From Candidatus Aminicenantota bacterium (lineage in GTDB: Bacteria; Acidobacteriota; Aminicenantia; Aminicenantales; Aminicenantaceae): DNA of 64,000 nt. The translations under genes were made by a program, and so were the position numbers. This document shows positions 52,813 to 61,000 of this stretch, in pieces. The stretch is taken from NCBI GenBank assembly GCA_016927475.1, contig JAFGMO010000007.1, positions 1 to 64,000 of the forward strand. The letters run 5' to 3'. Position 1 is the stretch's first letter, and the number at the start of each line of letters is the position of its first letter. Under the pieces are notes generated by a model that did not search any database, had not been told where the DNA came from, and saw only the letters and a program-made list of their open reading frames with translations.

Positions 52813-53349
52813 ATGGAAGATCTTTCCTTACATATACTGGATATTGCTGAGAATTCAATAGCAGCCGATGCTGATATGATTGAGATACATCTCATCGAGG
52901 AAATAAAGAAAGATCGGCTTTTTTTGGAAATTAAGGATAATGGGAGAGGCATGGACCAGGAAACAGCAAAAAAAGCGGTAAATCCCTTTTACACGACCAG
53001 GACGACCAGGAGGTTCGGATTCGGGATACCTTTCCTTGCAGAGTCAGCCAAAGCGGCCGACGGAGATTTCTCGATAGTTTCGAAGGAAAACGTGGGCACG
53101 AAAATCACCGCGACTTTCAAACACAGCCATATGGACAGAAAACCGATCGGCAACATCGGAGAAACATTGACAACCTTGGTTATGGGAAATCCCGAAGTCG
53201 ATATCCTCTTCATCCATAAAATGAACAGTTACAATTTCACCTTTGACACACGAAAAATCAAGAACAAACTCAAAGAAACACCCATAAATTCTCCTGAAGG
53301 AATCAAACTATTGAGGGAGGATTTAAAACGATATAAAAGCCATATATAG
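52813..53349 (+). CDS. Histidine-kinase-like ATPase without a kinase dimer domain
   Basis: This is 178 residues. It begins directly with the HATPase_c domain: SLHILDIAENSIAADADMIE (N box), EIKDNGRGMDQETAKK (G1), FGFGIPFLAESAKAADGDFS (F/G2). No His-containing dimerisation domain or sensor is present, so it needs a partner for phosphotransfer. The NtrC-type regulator at 61001 has no cognate kinase, and this protein or the one at 49924 could supply it. It is nine bases after the PHP gene and ten before the NuoE-like gene. Confidence 0.85.
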   Translation: MEDLSLHILDIAENSIAADADMIEIHLIEEIKKDRLFLEIKDNGRGMDQETAKKAVNPFYTTRTTRRFGFGIPFLAESAKAADGDFSIVSKENVGTKITATFKHSHMDRKPIGNIGETLTTLVMGNPEVDILFIHKMNSYNFTFDTRKIKNKLKETPINSPEGIKLLREDLKRYKSHI

Positions 53350-53359
53350 GAGGTTAAAC

Positions 53360-53815
53360 ATGAAAGATGAAAGATTGATCGAAGCGATTGAAAAACACAG
53401 TCAGATAGAAGGATCGTTGCTGAACCTGCTCCAAGAAGTGCAGCAAAAATTCAACTACCTTCCGAAGGAAGCACTCCAAGAAATATCAGACGAGATGAAT
53501 ATTCCCCTTTCCAGGCTTTACAGCATTGCGACATTCTTCAAGAATTTCAGCCTGACCCCCAGAGGAAAACACAGCATCCATGTATGCATGGGTACGGCCT
53601 GCCAGATTTGGGGAGGACAAAAGCTTGTCGAGAGGGTCGGAGAACTCCTGAACATCAAACCAGGGGAAACAACAGAAGATCTTAGTTTCACCCTTGATAC
53701 GATCAATTGTCCGGGAACCTGCGGTCTTGCTCCTGTGGTCATGATGGATAAAGAGATCCATGGAAAAGTCACACGAGATAAAGTGGCGGCTTTAATCAAA
53801 AAATACCAAGGGTGA
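53360..53815 (+). CDS. hydC: NuoE/HydC-like [2Fe-2S] subunit
   Basis: This is 151 residues after an AGGAGG site. The helical N-terminus (EGSLLNLLQEVQQKFNYLPK) and the thioredoxin-like part with Cys in VCMGTACQIWGG and INCPGTCGLAPV give the C-x4-C and C-x3-C ligands of NuoE, HoxE and HydC. It holds the N1a-type cluster next to the NuoF-like FMN subunit. With the genes at 54233 and 56052 it forms the NAD(H)-linked part of the complex. Confidence 0.93.
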   Translation: MKDERLIEAIEKHSQIEGSLLNLLQEVQQKFNYLPKEALQEISDEMNIPLSRLYSIATFFKNFSLTPRGKHSIHVCMGTACQIWGGQKLVERVGELLNIKPGETTEDLSFTLDTINCPGTCGLAPVVMMDKEIHGKVTRDKVAALIKKYQG

Positions 53816-53830
53816 ACTAAGGAGGGAAAT

Positions 53831-54220
53831 ATGCCAAAACTAACTCTGAAAGATTTACAGAAGAAGAGGGAAGAAGTCAAAAAATCAGTCATCCTGCGTG
53901 AAGGAGGAGATTACAAGGCAAAAGTCACTGTTCACATGGGGACATGCGGTATCGCGGCCGGAGCCCGAAAAATCATGGACTCTCTACTGGCTGAAGTGGA
54001 AAAATTCGATGCAAGGGATGTTCTTGTCACAACCTCCGGATGCGCCGGACTCTGCAGCAGAGAACCGATGGCAACTGTTGAACTCGTTGGAAAAGCTCCC
54101 GTCAAATATGTTGATCTCGATGCTGAAAAAATGAAAAAAATATTCGAAGAACACGTCCAAGGAGGAAATATCGTCACAGAATACGCCTTGGCATACGGCA
54201 GCGAAAAAACTTCTTATTAA
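53831..54220 (+). CDS. Thioredoxin-like [2Fe-2S] ferredoxin
   Basis: This is 129 residues after AGGAGG. The Cys pattern is HMGTCGIAAGARKIMDSL and TTSGCAGLCSREPMATVEL, which matches the thioredoxin-fold [2Fe-2S] proteins found between hydC and hydB genes of electron-bifurcating hydrogenases. A similar domain opens the next gene. It may be an extra electron relay to NuoF-like. The C-terminal half (KYVDLDAEKMKKIFEEHVQG) has no other motif. Confidence 0.87.
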   Translation: MPKLTLKDLQKKREEVKKSVILREGGDYKAKVTVHMGTCGIAAGARKIMDSLLAEVEKFDARDVLVTTSGCAGLCSREPMATVELVGKAPVKYVDLDAEKMKKIFEEHVQGGNIVTEYALAYGSEKTSY

Positions 54221-54232
54221 GGAGGTACAAAG

Positions 54233-56038
54233 GTGGCTTCATATAGATTAAACATTATGATTTGTGCAGGAACAGGCTGTGTCTCAAACAGGGCTTTTCA
54301 GATCAGGGAAGCTTTCGATAAGGAAATCCGAAAAAACTCCCTCGAGAAAGAAGTTCTGACTGTCATGACCGGATGCAACGGTTTCTGCGCGGCGGGACCG
54401 ATCGTCATTGTTCAACCTGAAGGTATTTTCTATCAAAAGCTCACGGTAAAAGACATCCCCTTTCTCGTTGAGGAACACTTTTTAAAGGGAAGACCGGTCA
54501 AAAAATTTATGTATACCCCGCCGAAAGAGACGGAGCCCATCCCAAAAATGAATGACATCTCCTTTTTTCAGAAGCAGGTGCTCATCGCTCTGAGGAACAA
54601 AGGGATCATCGATCCCGAAGCTATAGACGACTACATCGCCAGGGACGGTTACGCCGCTCTGTCTAAGATCCTTTCCAAAATGAAACCACAAGACGTTATC
54701 GCGGAAATCAAAAAATCCGGCCTGCGCGGGCGAGGGGGCGGAGGATTTCCGACGGGTTTGAAATGGGAGCTTGCGCGAAAGGCGGAAGGGGAACAAAAAT
54801 ATGTCATATGCAACGCAGATGAAGGTGATCCGGGAGCATTCATGGACAGGAGCATCGTGGAAGCCGATCCTCATACTATTCTTGAAGGCATGACCATCGG
54901 CGCTTATGCCATCGGAGCAAGCAAAGGATTCGTATATGTGAGAAGTGAGTATCCCCTCGCCGTTGAAAGAATGCATAATGCAATCGCTCAGTCAAAAGAA
55001 TACGGGCTTCTTGGAGATAACATACTGGAATCCGGCTTCAATTTCGATGTTGATGTTATCCAAGGAGCGGGTGTTTTTGTCTGCGGCGAAGAAACCTCGA
55101 TGATCGCCTCCATAGAAGGAAAAATCGGGGAACCCAAACCAAGACCCCCTTACCCGGTGGAAAAAGGACTTTGGGGCTCTCCTACCAATATCAACAACGT
55201 TGAAACATGGGCCAATGTCCCCGCGATTATCCTCAGAGGCTCAGACTGGTTCTCAAAGATCGGAACAAAGACGAGCAAGGGAACCAAGGTCTTTTCCGTA
55301 GCAGGCAAAATAAAAGATGCAGGCCTCGTTGAAGTCCCCATGGGACTTACACTGGGAGAGATCATATACGATGTCGCAGGCGGGATTCACAGCGATAAAA
55401 AATTCAAGGCCGTCTTGATCGGAGGTCCCTCTGGAGGTTGTCTCCCGGCTGACTGCCTGGGACTTCCCGTCGATTACGAAAGCCTGACCAAAGCAGGAGC
55501 TATGATGGGTTCGGGAGGTTTGGTCGTTGCCGATGAGGACAACTGCATGGTGGAAATGGCCAGATATTTTCTTAACTTTACTAAAGATGAATCATGCGGT
55601 AAGTGTACACCCTGCCGTGAAGGCAACGCGGCCATGTTGGATATACTGACCCGGATCACTCAGGGTGAGGGCACGATGGAAGACCTAGATCTCTTGGAAG
55701 ATCTGGCACATGCTATTAAAGACACGGCTCTTTGTGGACTGGGAAATACCGCTCCCAATCCTGTTTTAACGACCCTACGTTACTTCAGGGATGAGTATAT
55801 CGCCCATATCAAAGACAAGAAGTGCCCGGCCCATGAATGTCGGCAACTCAACACCTACACTATCGACGAAGAAAGATGTGTTAGCGAAGGGCATGGATGC
55901 GATGTCTGTCGGCGGAATTGTGCTTACGACGCCATTATGGGAGAAAAAGGGAAAGCTCATCGAATCAACCAGGACAAATGTGCAAAATGTGGCGTATGTT
56001 ATGAGGTATGTAAATTTGCGGCCGTAAAGGTCGATTAA
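54233..56038 (+). CDS. hydB: NuoF/HydB-like NAD(H)- and FMN-binding subunit
   Basis: This is 601 residues starting at GTG with AAGGAGG upstream. Order: a thioredoxin-like [2Fe-2S] domain (residues 1-90, CAGTGCVSN and GCNGFC); an FMN/NAD domain with SGLRGRGGGGFPTGLKWE and NADEGDPGAFMDRS; a SLBB-type part; the NuoF [4Fe-4S] motif SCGKCTPCREG; and two C-terminal ferredoxin motifs (CVSEGHGCDVCRRNC, CAKCGVCYEVC). This is the full HydB form, which exchanges hydride with NAD and passes electrons on. It should contact the NuoE-like and NuoG/HdrA fusion proteins. Confidence 0.95.
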   Translation: MASYRLNIMICAGTGCVSNRAFQIREAFDKEIRKNSLEKEVLTVMTGCNGFCAAGPIVIVQPEGIFYQKLTVKDIPFLVEEHFLKGRPVKKFMYTPPKETEPIPKMNDISFFQKQVLIALRNKGIIDPEAIDDYIARDGYAALSKILSKMKPQDVIAEIKKSGLRGRGGGGFPTGLKWELARKAEGEQKYVICNADEGDPGAFMDRSIVEADPHTILEGMTIGAYAIGASKGFVYVRSEYPLAVERMHNAIAQSKEYGLLGDNILESGFNFDVDVIQGAGVFVCGEETSMIASIEGKIGEPKPRPPYPVEKGLWGSPTNINNVETWANVPAIILRGSDWFSKIGTKTSKGTKVFSVAGKIKDAGLVEVPMGLTLGEIIYDVAGGIHSDKKFKAVLIGGPSGGCLPADCLGLPVDYESLTKAGAMMGSGGLVVADEDNCMVEMARYFLNFTKDESCGKCTPCREGNAAMLDILTRITQGEGTMEDLDLLEDLAHAIKDTALCGLGNTAPNPVLTTLRYFRDEYIAHIKDKKCPAHECRQLNTYTIDEERCVSEGHGCDVCRRNCAYDAIMGEKGKAHRINQDKCAKCGVCYEVCKFAAVKVD

Positions 56039-56051
56039 GGAGGTACCAACT

Positions 56052-57806
56052 ATGGTTAAACTTACAATTGATGGAAAAAAGGTAGAGGTTGAAGAAGGCA
56101 CAACCATCCTCCAGGCGGCAGAAAAGCTGGAGATCCCGATCCCTACGCTTTGTTATCATCCTCTTCTCGAACCTTACGCGGCCTGTCGTGTCTGTATGGT
56201 TGAATTAAAAGGGGAAACATGCAAGCTGGTTCCTTCGTGCAACACAAAAGTTGCAGAGGGAATGGAGATAGAAACAAAGTCGGAAAGAGCCGTGAAGGCA
56301 AGGAAACTTAACCTGGAACTGATCATGGCCAGGGCGCCTGCTGCGGAAAAAGTACAAGAACTCGCTAAAGAAATGGGTATCGAAAAGACCCGCTTCGAAA
56401 TCATTGATCCGGATGAAAAATGTATCCTTTGCGGACTCTGTGTGCGGACGTGTGAGGAGATTGTAGGGGCCAACGCCATATCCTTTGCGAATCGAGGAAA
56501 AGATAGAATGGTATTCACTCCCTACGGTGAACCCTCCGAAGCCTGCATCGGATGCACAGCCTGTGCATTTTTCTGTCCCACCGAAGCTATAACATTTGAA
56601 GATATCCATAAAAGATTGGTGGTCCACGAGGAAATGGAGCTCGGTCCCTCGACAGCGGTCCGCGTTCCCATCAGACAGGCCGTACCCATGGTGCCTTTCA
56701 TCGATGAAGACTCCTGCATCCACTTCAAGACCGGAGAATGTAAAATCTGCGAGAGGGTGTGCGAAAAAGAGGCGATCAATCATGAAATGGAAGATGAAGA
56801 GATCGAAGTTGAGGTGGGATCGATTATTTTGGCCTCGGGCTTCAAGTCATTCGATGCCAGCCGGATTCCCGCGTACGGATATGGAAGATATGAAAATGTC
56901 ATCACGGCACTTGAGTTCGAAAAACTGGTCAACGCATCAGGCCCGACAAGCGGAAAGATTCTCATGACAAACGGTAATGAACCTCAAGCCGTCGGGATCG
57001 TGCACTGCGTCGGTTCCCGTGATAAAAAATACAACGAGTACTGCTCACGGGTTTGCTGTATGTATTCGCTTAAATTCGCGCATCTTCTCAAGGAAAAAAC
57101 GAACGCGGAAGTCTACGATTTTTATATCGACATGAGGTGTTTCGGGAAAGGTTACGAGGAATTCTACCACAGGCTTATGAAAGAAGGAACGAACTTCATT
57201 CGGGGAAGAGTGTCTGAAGTAACAGATATGCCTTTGACTGAAAAAGAAGAAGGAAAACTGATCATTCGTGTTGAAGACACCCTGCTCGGCGAGATACGAA
57301 GAATCCCTGTTGATATGGTTATCCTGGCAACAGGTCTTGAGCCCGGAATCGACCAGAATGAAATTGCCAAGGTGTTCAATATTTCATGCAGCCAGGATTC
57401 CTTTTTCCTCGAAAGACATCCCAAACTCGCCCCTGTTTCCACTTTTTCCGACGGCATTTTTCTAGCTGGTGCTTGTCAATCTCCCAAAGATATCCCGGAT
57501 ACCGTAGCTCAAGCTGGAGCCGCCGCTTCACAAGCCTTAGCCCTGGCGGATAAAGGAACGTTTGAGCTAGAGCCAATTACAGCCGTTATCAACGAGGAGC
57601 TCTGTGCCGGATGCCAGCTCTGCGTCAGCCTCTGTCCGTTCACAGCCATCAACTATAATGCGGAAAAAGGAATTTCTGAGATCAATGACGCTCTTTGCAA
57701 GGGTTGCGGTACCTGCGTTTCAGCTTGTCCCAGCGGGGCCTCCCAGCAGAAGCACTTTCGAGATGAACAGATCTTCGCGGAAATCGAAGGAATATTCATC
57801 GAATAA
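56052..57806 (+). CDS. Fusion of a NuoG/HoxU-like ferredoxin module with the C-terminal half of HdrA
   Basis: This is 584 residues. Residues 1-80 are a [2Fe-2S] domain (Cys34, 45, 48, 63). The His-Cys [4Fe-4S] motif expected near 93-105 is absent: the segment reads ARAPAAEKVQELAKEMGI. Two [4Fe-4S] motifs follow (124/127/130/134 and 165/168/171/175). From about residue 195 the protein is HdrA: a ferredoxin (Cys222, 230, 233, 237), GSIILASGFKSFDASRIPAY, CSRVCCMYSLKFAHLLKEK, RCFGKGYEEFYHRLMKEG, VILATGLEPG, and two ferredoxins (518-528, 549-559). The HdrA part is exactly what the gene at 48707 lacks. It probably joins NAD(H) electrons to the bifurcating flavin. Confidence 0.9.
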   Translation: MVKLTIDGKKVEVEEGTTILQAAEKLEIPIPTLCYHPLLEPYAACRVCMVELKGETCKLVPSCNTKVAEGMEIETKSERAVKARKLNLELIMARAPAAEKVQELAKEMGIEKTRFEIIDPDEKCILCGLCVRTCEEIVGANAISFANRGKDRMVFTPYGEPSEACIGCTACAFFCPTEAITFEDIHKRLVVHEEMELGPSTAVRVPIRQAVPMVPFIDEDSCIHFKTGECKICERVCEKEAINHEMEDEEIEVEVGSIILASGFKSFDASRIPAYGYGRYENVITALEFEKLVNASGPTSGKILMTNGNEPQAVGIVHCVGSRDKKYNEYCSRVCCMYSLKFAHLLKEKTNAEVYDFYIDMRCFGKGYEEFYHRLMKEGTNFIRGRVSEVTDMPLTEKEEGKLIIRVEDTLLGEIRRIPVDMVILATGLEPGIDQNEIAKVFNISCSQDSFFLERHPKLAPVSTFSDGIFLAGACQSPKDIPDTVAQAGAAASQALALADKGTFELEPITAVINEELCAGCQLCVSLCPFTAINYNAEKGISEINDALCKGCGTCVSACPSGASQQKHFRDEQIFAEIEGIFIE

Positions 57807-57899
57807 TTTAAACTGGAATCTCTACAATAATTTATCTATAATATAGGTTTAGTGGGTTTTATGGAGAAAATCAACGAAATATAGTCGAGGAGACCGAGA

Positions 57900-58340
57900 A
57901 TGACCCATGAAAATTTCGAACCAAAACTGGTTGGCTTCTTGTGCACATGGTGTTCCTATACAGGAGCGGATCTGGCAGGAACGGCTCGAATGGATTATGC
58001 CCCCAATATGCGCGTCATTCGAGTGATGTGCAGCGGACGAGTCGATCCCCAATTCGTTTTGAAAGCATTTAAAGAAGGAGCGGATGGAGTCCTTATTTCC
58101 GGATGCCACCCCGGTGACTGTCACTACCAGGAAGGCAATTACAAGGCACTGCGGAGACACAGGCTTCTCTCCAAATTGTTGGAACAACTCGGTATCGAAA
58201 AAGAGAGGTTTCGGCTGGAGTGGGTTTCTGCGGCGGAAGGAGCCAAATTTCAAAAAGTATGCAATGAATTTACCGAAGAAATCAGGAATATGGGACCTTT
58301 AAATTTAAACGGAGGCATTCATGAGCAAGCAAAAGCCTAA
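57900..58340 (+). CDS. mvhD: MvhD-like hydrogenase Fe-S adaptor
   Basis: This is 146 residues with the MvhD pattern: GFLCTWCSYTGADLAGTARM, RVIRVMCSGRVDP, and GVLISGCHPGDCHY. These ligate a [2Fe-2S] cluster that connects the [NiFe] dimer to HdrA. It stands 93 bases after the fusion gene, the only sizeable gap inside the run, and overlaps the small-subunit gene by 20 bases. Its presence shows that the [NiFe] enzyme docks onto HdrA. Confidence 0.93.
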   Translation: MTHENFEPKLVGFLCTWCSYTGADLAGTARMDYAPNMRVIRVMCSGRVDPQFVLKAFKEGADGVLISGCHPGDCHYQEGNYKALRRHRLLSKLLEQLGIEKERFRLEWVSAAEGAKFQKVCNEFTEEIRNMGPLNLNGGIHEQAKA

Positions 58341-59301
58341 AGTAGCTTTTTACTGGTGCGCATCCTGCGGAGGGTGTGAAGAGGCTGTCGTCGATTTAGC
58401 GGAGGACATATTAAAAGTCGTAGAAGCCGTCGATATCGTGTTTTGGCCGGTTGCCCTCGATTTTAAGAAAAGTGATGTCGAAGCCATGGAGGACGGATCC
58501 ATCGCCGTAAGTTTTATCAACGGTGCTGTCCGGCTGTCCGAACAAGAAGAAATGGTCAAGCTCCTCCGGCAAAAATCCCAGCTCGTCGTTGCCTTTGGAA
58601 GCTGTTCCCATCTGGGAGGAATCCCCGGATTGGGAAATTTCTGGAACAAAGAGAGCATATTCAGGCGGGCTTATGAGACAACCCCCTCCACCGACAATCC
58701 GGATAAGACCGTTCCCCTTGAACAAACGGAGGTCGATGGCAAGGTTCTGACTCTGCCCAAATTTTATGATACGGTTTACGCTCTGCATCAGGTTATTGAT
58801 GTCGATTATTACCTTCCCGGTTGCGCTCCCCCCAAAGATTTGATCATGAATGCGGTGGGAGCCATTCTCGAGGGAAAACTTCCTCCCAGGGGATCCGTTC
58901 TCTCCCCCAATAAATCACTCTGTGATGACTGCGACCGCAACGACAGCAAGCCCGAAAAACTTAGCATCACCGAGATCAAGAGGCCTTGGGAAGTCATTAT
59001 CGATGCAGAAAAGTGTTTCCTGGCCCAGGGTATCATCTGCATGGGCCCTGCGACAAGAACGGGATGCGGTGAAAGGTGTATTGAAGCCAACATGCCATGC
59101 CGGGGCTGCTTCGGTCCGACCGACCAGGTTTTTGACCAAGGGGCCAAGTTTCTTTCCGCCATCGCATCCATCCTGGACACGGACGATGAAAAGGAAATCG
59201 AAAAACTTGTCGACTCCATCGATGATCCGGCCGGCACTTTTTACCGTTTCAGTCTGCCGGCATCCATCCTGAGAAGAAAAAGAATGGAAACAATACAATG
59301 A
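58321..59301 (+). CDS. mvhG: Group 3c-type [NiFe] hydrogenase small subunit
   Basis: This is 326 residues. Proximal cluster ligands are in FYWCASCGGCEEAV (C13, C16, C19); VAFGSCSHLGGIPG, YLPGCAPPKD and a C-terminal set (KCFLAQGIICMGPATRTGCG, CRGCFGPT) complete three [4Fe-4S] clusters. No Tat signal is present, so it is cytoplasmic. It overlaps mvhD and the large-subunit gene (four bases), giving the usual D-G-A order. Confidence 0.94.
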   Translation: MSKQKPKVAFYWCASCGGCEEAVVDLAEDILKVVEAVDIVFWPVALDFKKSDVEAMEDGSIAVSFINGAVRLSEQEEMVKLLRQKSQLVVAFGSCSHLGGIPGLGNFWNKESIFRRAYETTPSTDNPDKTVPLEQTEVDGKVLTLPKFYDTVYALHQVIDVDYYLPGCAPPKDLIMNAVGAILEGKLPPRGSVLSPNKSLCDDCDRNDSKPEKLSITEIKRPWEVIIDAEKCFLAQGIICMGPATRTGCGERCIEANMPCRGCFGPTDQVFDQGAKFLSAIASILDTDDEKEIEKLVDSIDDPAGTFYRFSLPASILRRKRMETIQ

Positions 59302-60788
59302 GTGAAAACATAAGCGTAAAAGACAACCATATCACCATCGATCCAATAACGCGGCTTGAAGGTCACGGAAAGATCGAAATTTTTCTCGATAACAAAGGAG
59401 ACGTCGACCGGGCTATTCTGCAGATTCCCGAGCTTCGTGGTTTTGAGCAATTCGCCGTAGGCCGCCCCGTCGAAGAGATGCCTAGAATCACGCCTCGCAT
59501 TTGCGGCGTCTGCCCGACGGCCCACCATATGGCGTCAACCAAAACCTGTGATGCCGTTTTCCACGTCGAGCCCACACCGACGGCAAAAATGATCAGGGAA
59601 CTCATCTACAATGCCTTCCAGTTTGAAGATCATACCCTTCACTTTTTTTTCCTTGGCGGTCCCGACTTCGTCGTCGGTCCCCAGGCACCCAAAGGAGAAA
59701 GAAATATCCTCGGTGTCATCGGAAAGGTAGGGCTGGAGATCGGCGGTAAGGTTATCCGGGCCCGCCGCGAGGCAAGGGATATCATCAACTATCTCGGTGG
59801 AAAGATCATCCACCCTGTCTGCGGACTGCCGGGCGGTGTGTCAAAAGGACTGGATGAAGAACACCGAAAAGAATTTCTTGAATCCGCAAAATTTCTAGTC
59901 GAGTTCGCCCAGTTTGCTCTTAAAATATTTGATGACATCGTCCTCAAGAATAAAGAATATGTCGATGTCGTCGTCGGCGACGCATACCAGATAAAGACCT
60001 ACTATATGGGCCTGGTGGATGAAAACAATAAAATCGATTTTTATGACGGAGACATCCGTGTTGTCGATCCGGAAGGAAAAGAATTCGTTAAATTCAAACC
60101 TCGTGACTATCTCAAACACGTTTCCGAACACGTAGAACCATGGTCCTACATTAAATTTCCCTTTTTGAAAAACATCGGTTGGAAAGGTTTCACGGAAGGA
60201 AAAGAAAGCGGAGTCTACCGCGTCGCTCCTCTAGCCCGCCTGAACGTCTCTGACGGAATGAAAACACCCCTGGCTCAAGAACACTACGAAAAGATGTATG
60301 AAACTCTCGGCGGAAAACCATCCCATCATACCCTGGCCTTTCACTGGGCCAGGCTGATCGAAGCGCTACAGGCCACCGAACAGATGGTTTATCTTCTTGA
60401 AAACAAGGATATCACCAATCCCGATATCCGCAATATCCCCACAGAAACTCCCGACGAAGGAGTGGGTGTCGTCGAGGCCCCACGGGGAACGCTTTTTCAC
60501 CATTACAAAACCGATAACAGAGGTATCGTCACCGAGGCCAACCTCATCGTGGCCACGGTTAACAACTCCGCAGCCATCAATATGTCTATCGAAAAAGCAG
60601 CCAAGGCTTTTATCAAAGGCGGAAAAGTCACTGAAGGACTCCTCAATATGGCGGAGATGGCTTTCAGACCGTATGATCCCTGCCATGCCTGCGGAACACA
60701 TGCGCTTCCCGGTGATATGCCCCTTATTATCAACATCTATAATAATCAAGGCGAACTCGTCGAACGCTTGAAAAAAGACTCGAGATAA
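59298..60788 (+). CDS. mvhA: Group 3c-type [NiFe] hydrogenase large subunit
   Basis: This is 496 residues. The L1 ligand motif is RICGVCPTAHH (C69, C72) and L2 is DPCHACGTH (C462, C465, H468). The remaining 28 residues (from ALPGDMPLIINIYN) form the tail expected to be cut off by a maturation protease after Ni insertion; no protease or Hyp gene lies in the window. Cysteine, not selenocysteine, is used at both L2 positions. It takes up or evolves H2 and passes electrons to MvhG and MvhD. Confidence 0.95.
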   Translation: MSENISVKDNHITIDPITRLEGHGKIEIFLDNKGDVDRAILQIPELRGFEQFAVGRPVEEMPRITPRICGVCPTAHHMASTKTCDAVFHVEPTPTAKMIRELIYNAFQFEDHTLHFFFLGGPDFVVGPQAPKGERNILGVIGKVGLEIGGKVIRARREARDIINYLGGKIIHPVCGLPGGVSKGLDEEHRKEFLESAKFLVEFAQFALKIFDDIVLKNKEYVDVVVGDAYQIKTYYMGLVDENNKIDFYDGDIRVVDPEGKEFVKFKPRDYLKHVSEHVEPWSYIKFPFLKNIGWKGFTEGKESGVYRVAPLARLNVSDGMKTPLAQEHYEKMYETLGGKPSHHTLAFHWARLIEALQATEQMVYLLENKDITNPDIRNIPTETPDEGVGVVEAPRGTLFHHYKTDNRGIVTEANLIVATVNNSAAINMSIEKAAKAFIKGGKVTEGLLNMAEMAFRPYDPCHACGTHALPGDMPLIINIYNNQGELVERLKKDSR

Positions 60789-61000
60789 ATCAGAATAAAA
60801 GTTAAGACCTCCTTTAGGGCAGTTTTAAATCAAGGAGATATACTTCTAAAAGTTTTTATCTGAAGGATTTCTCAACCCGGAAGATTGTCCGTTCTTTCCT
60901 CGGAACCGGGTAATGGGAACAAATGATGTTATGTATTGCAAAAAGAGTATTTCTTTTTATGCAATTGGAGCCGGGTATTATACGAAAAGGAAACTGAAAT

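Noticed and set aside
59298-60788. Selenocysteine in the [NiFe] large subunit
   Set aside because: Both L2 metal-ligand positions are encoded as Cys, and the frame is uninterrupted.
60789-61000. Sigma-54 promoter before the NtrC regulator
   Set aside because: No GG-N10-GC spacing fits in this gap, although TTGC-like words occur.
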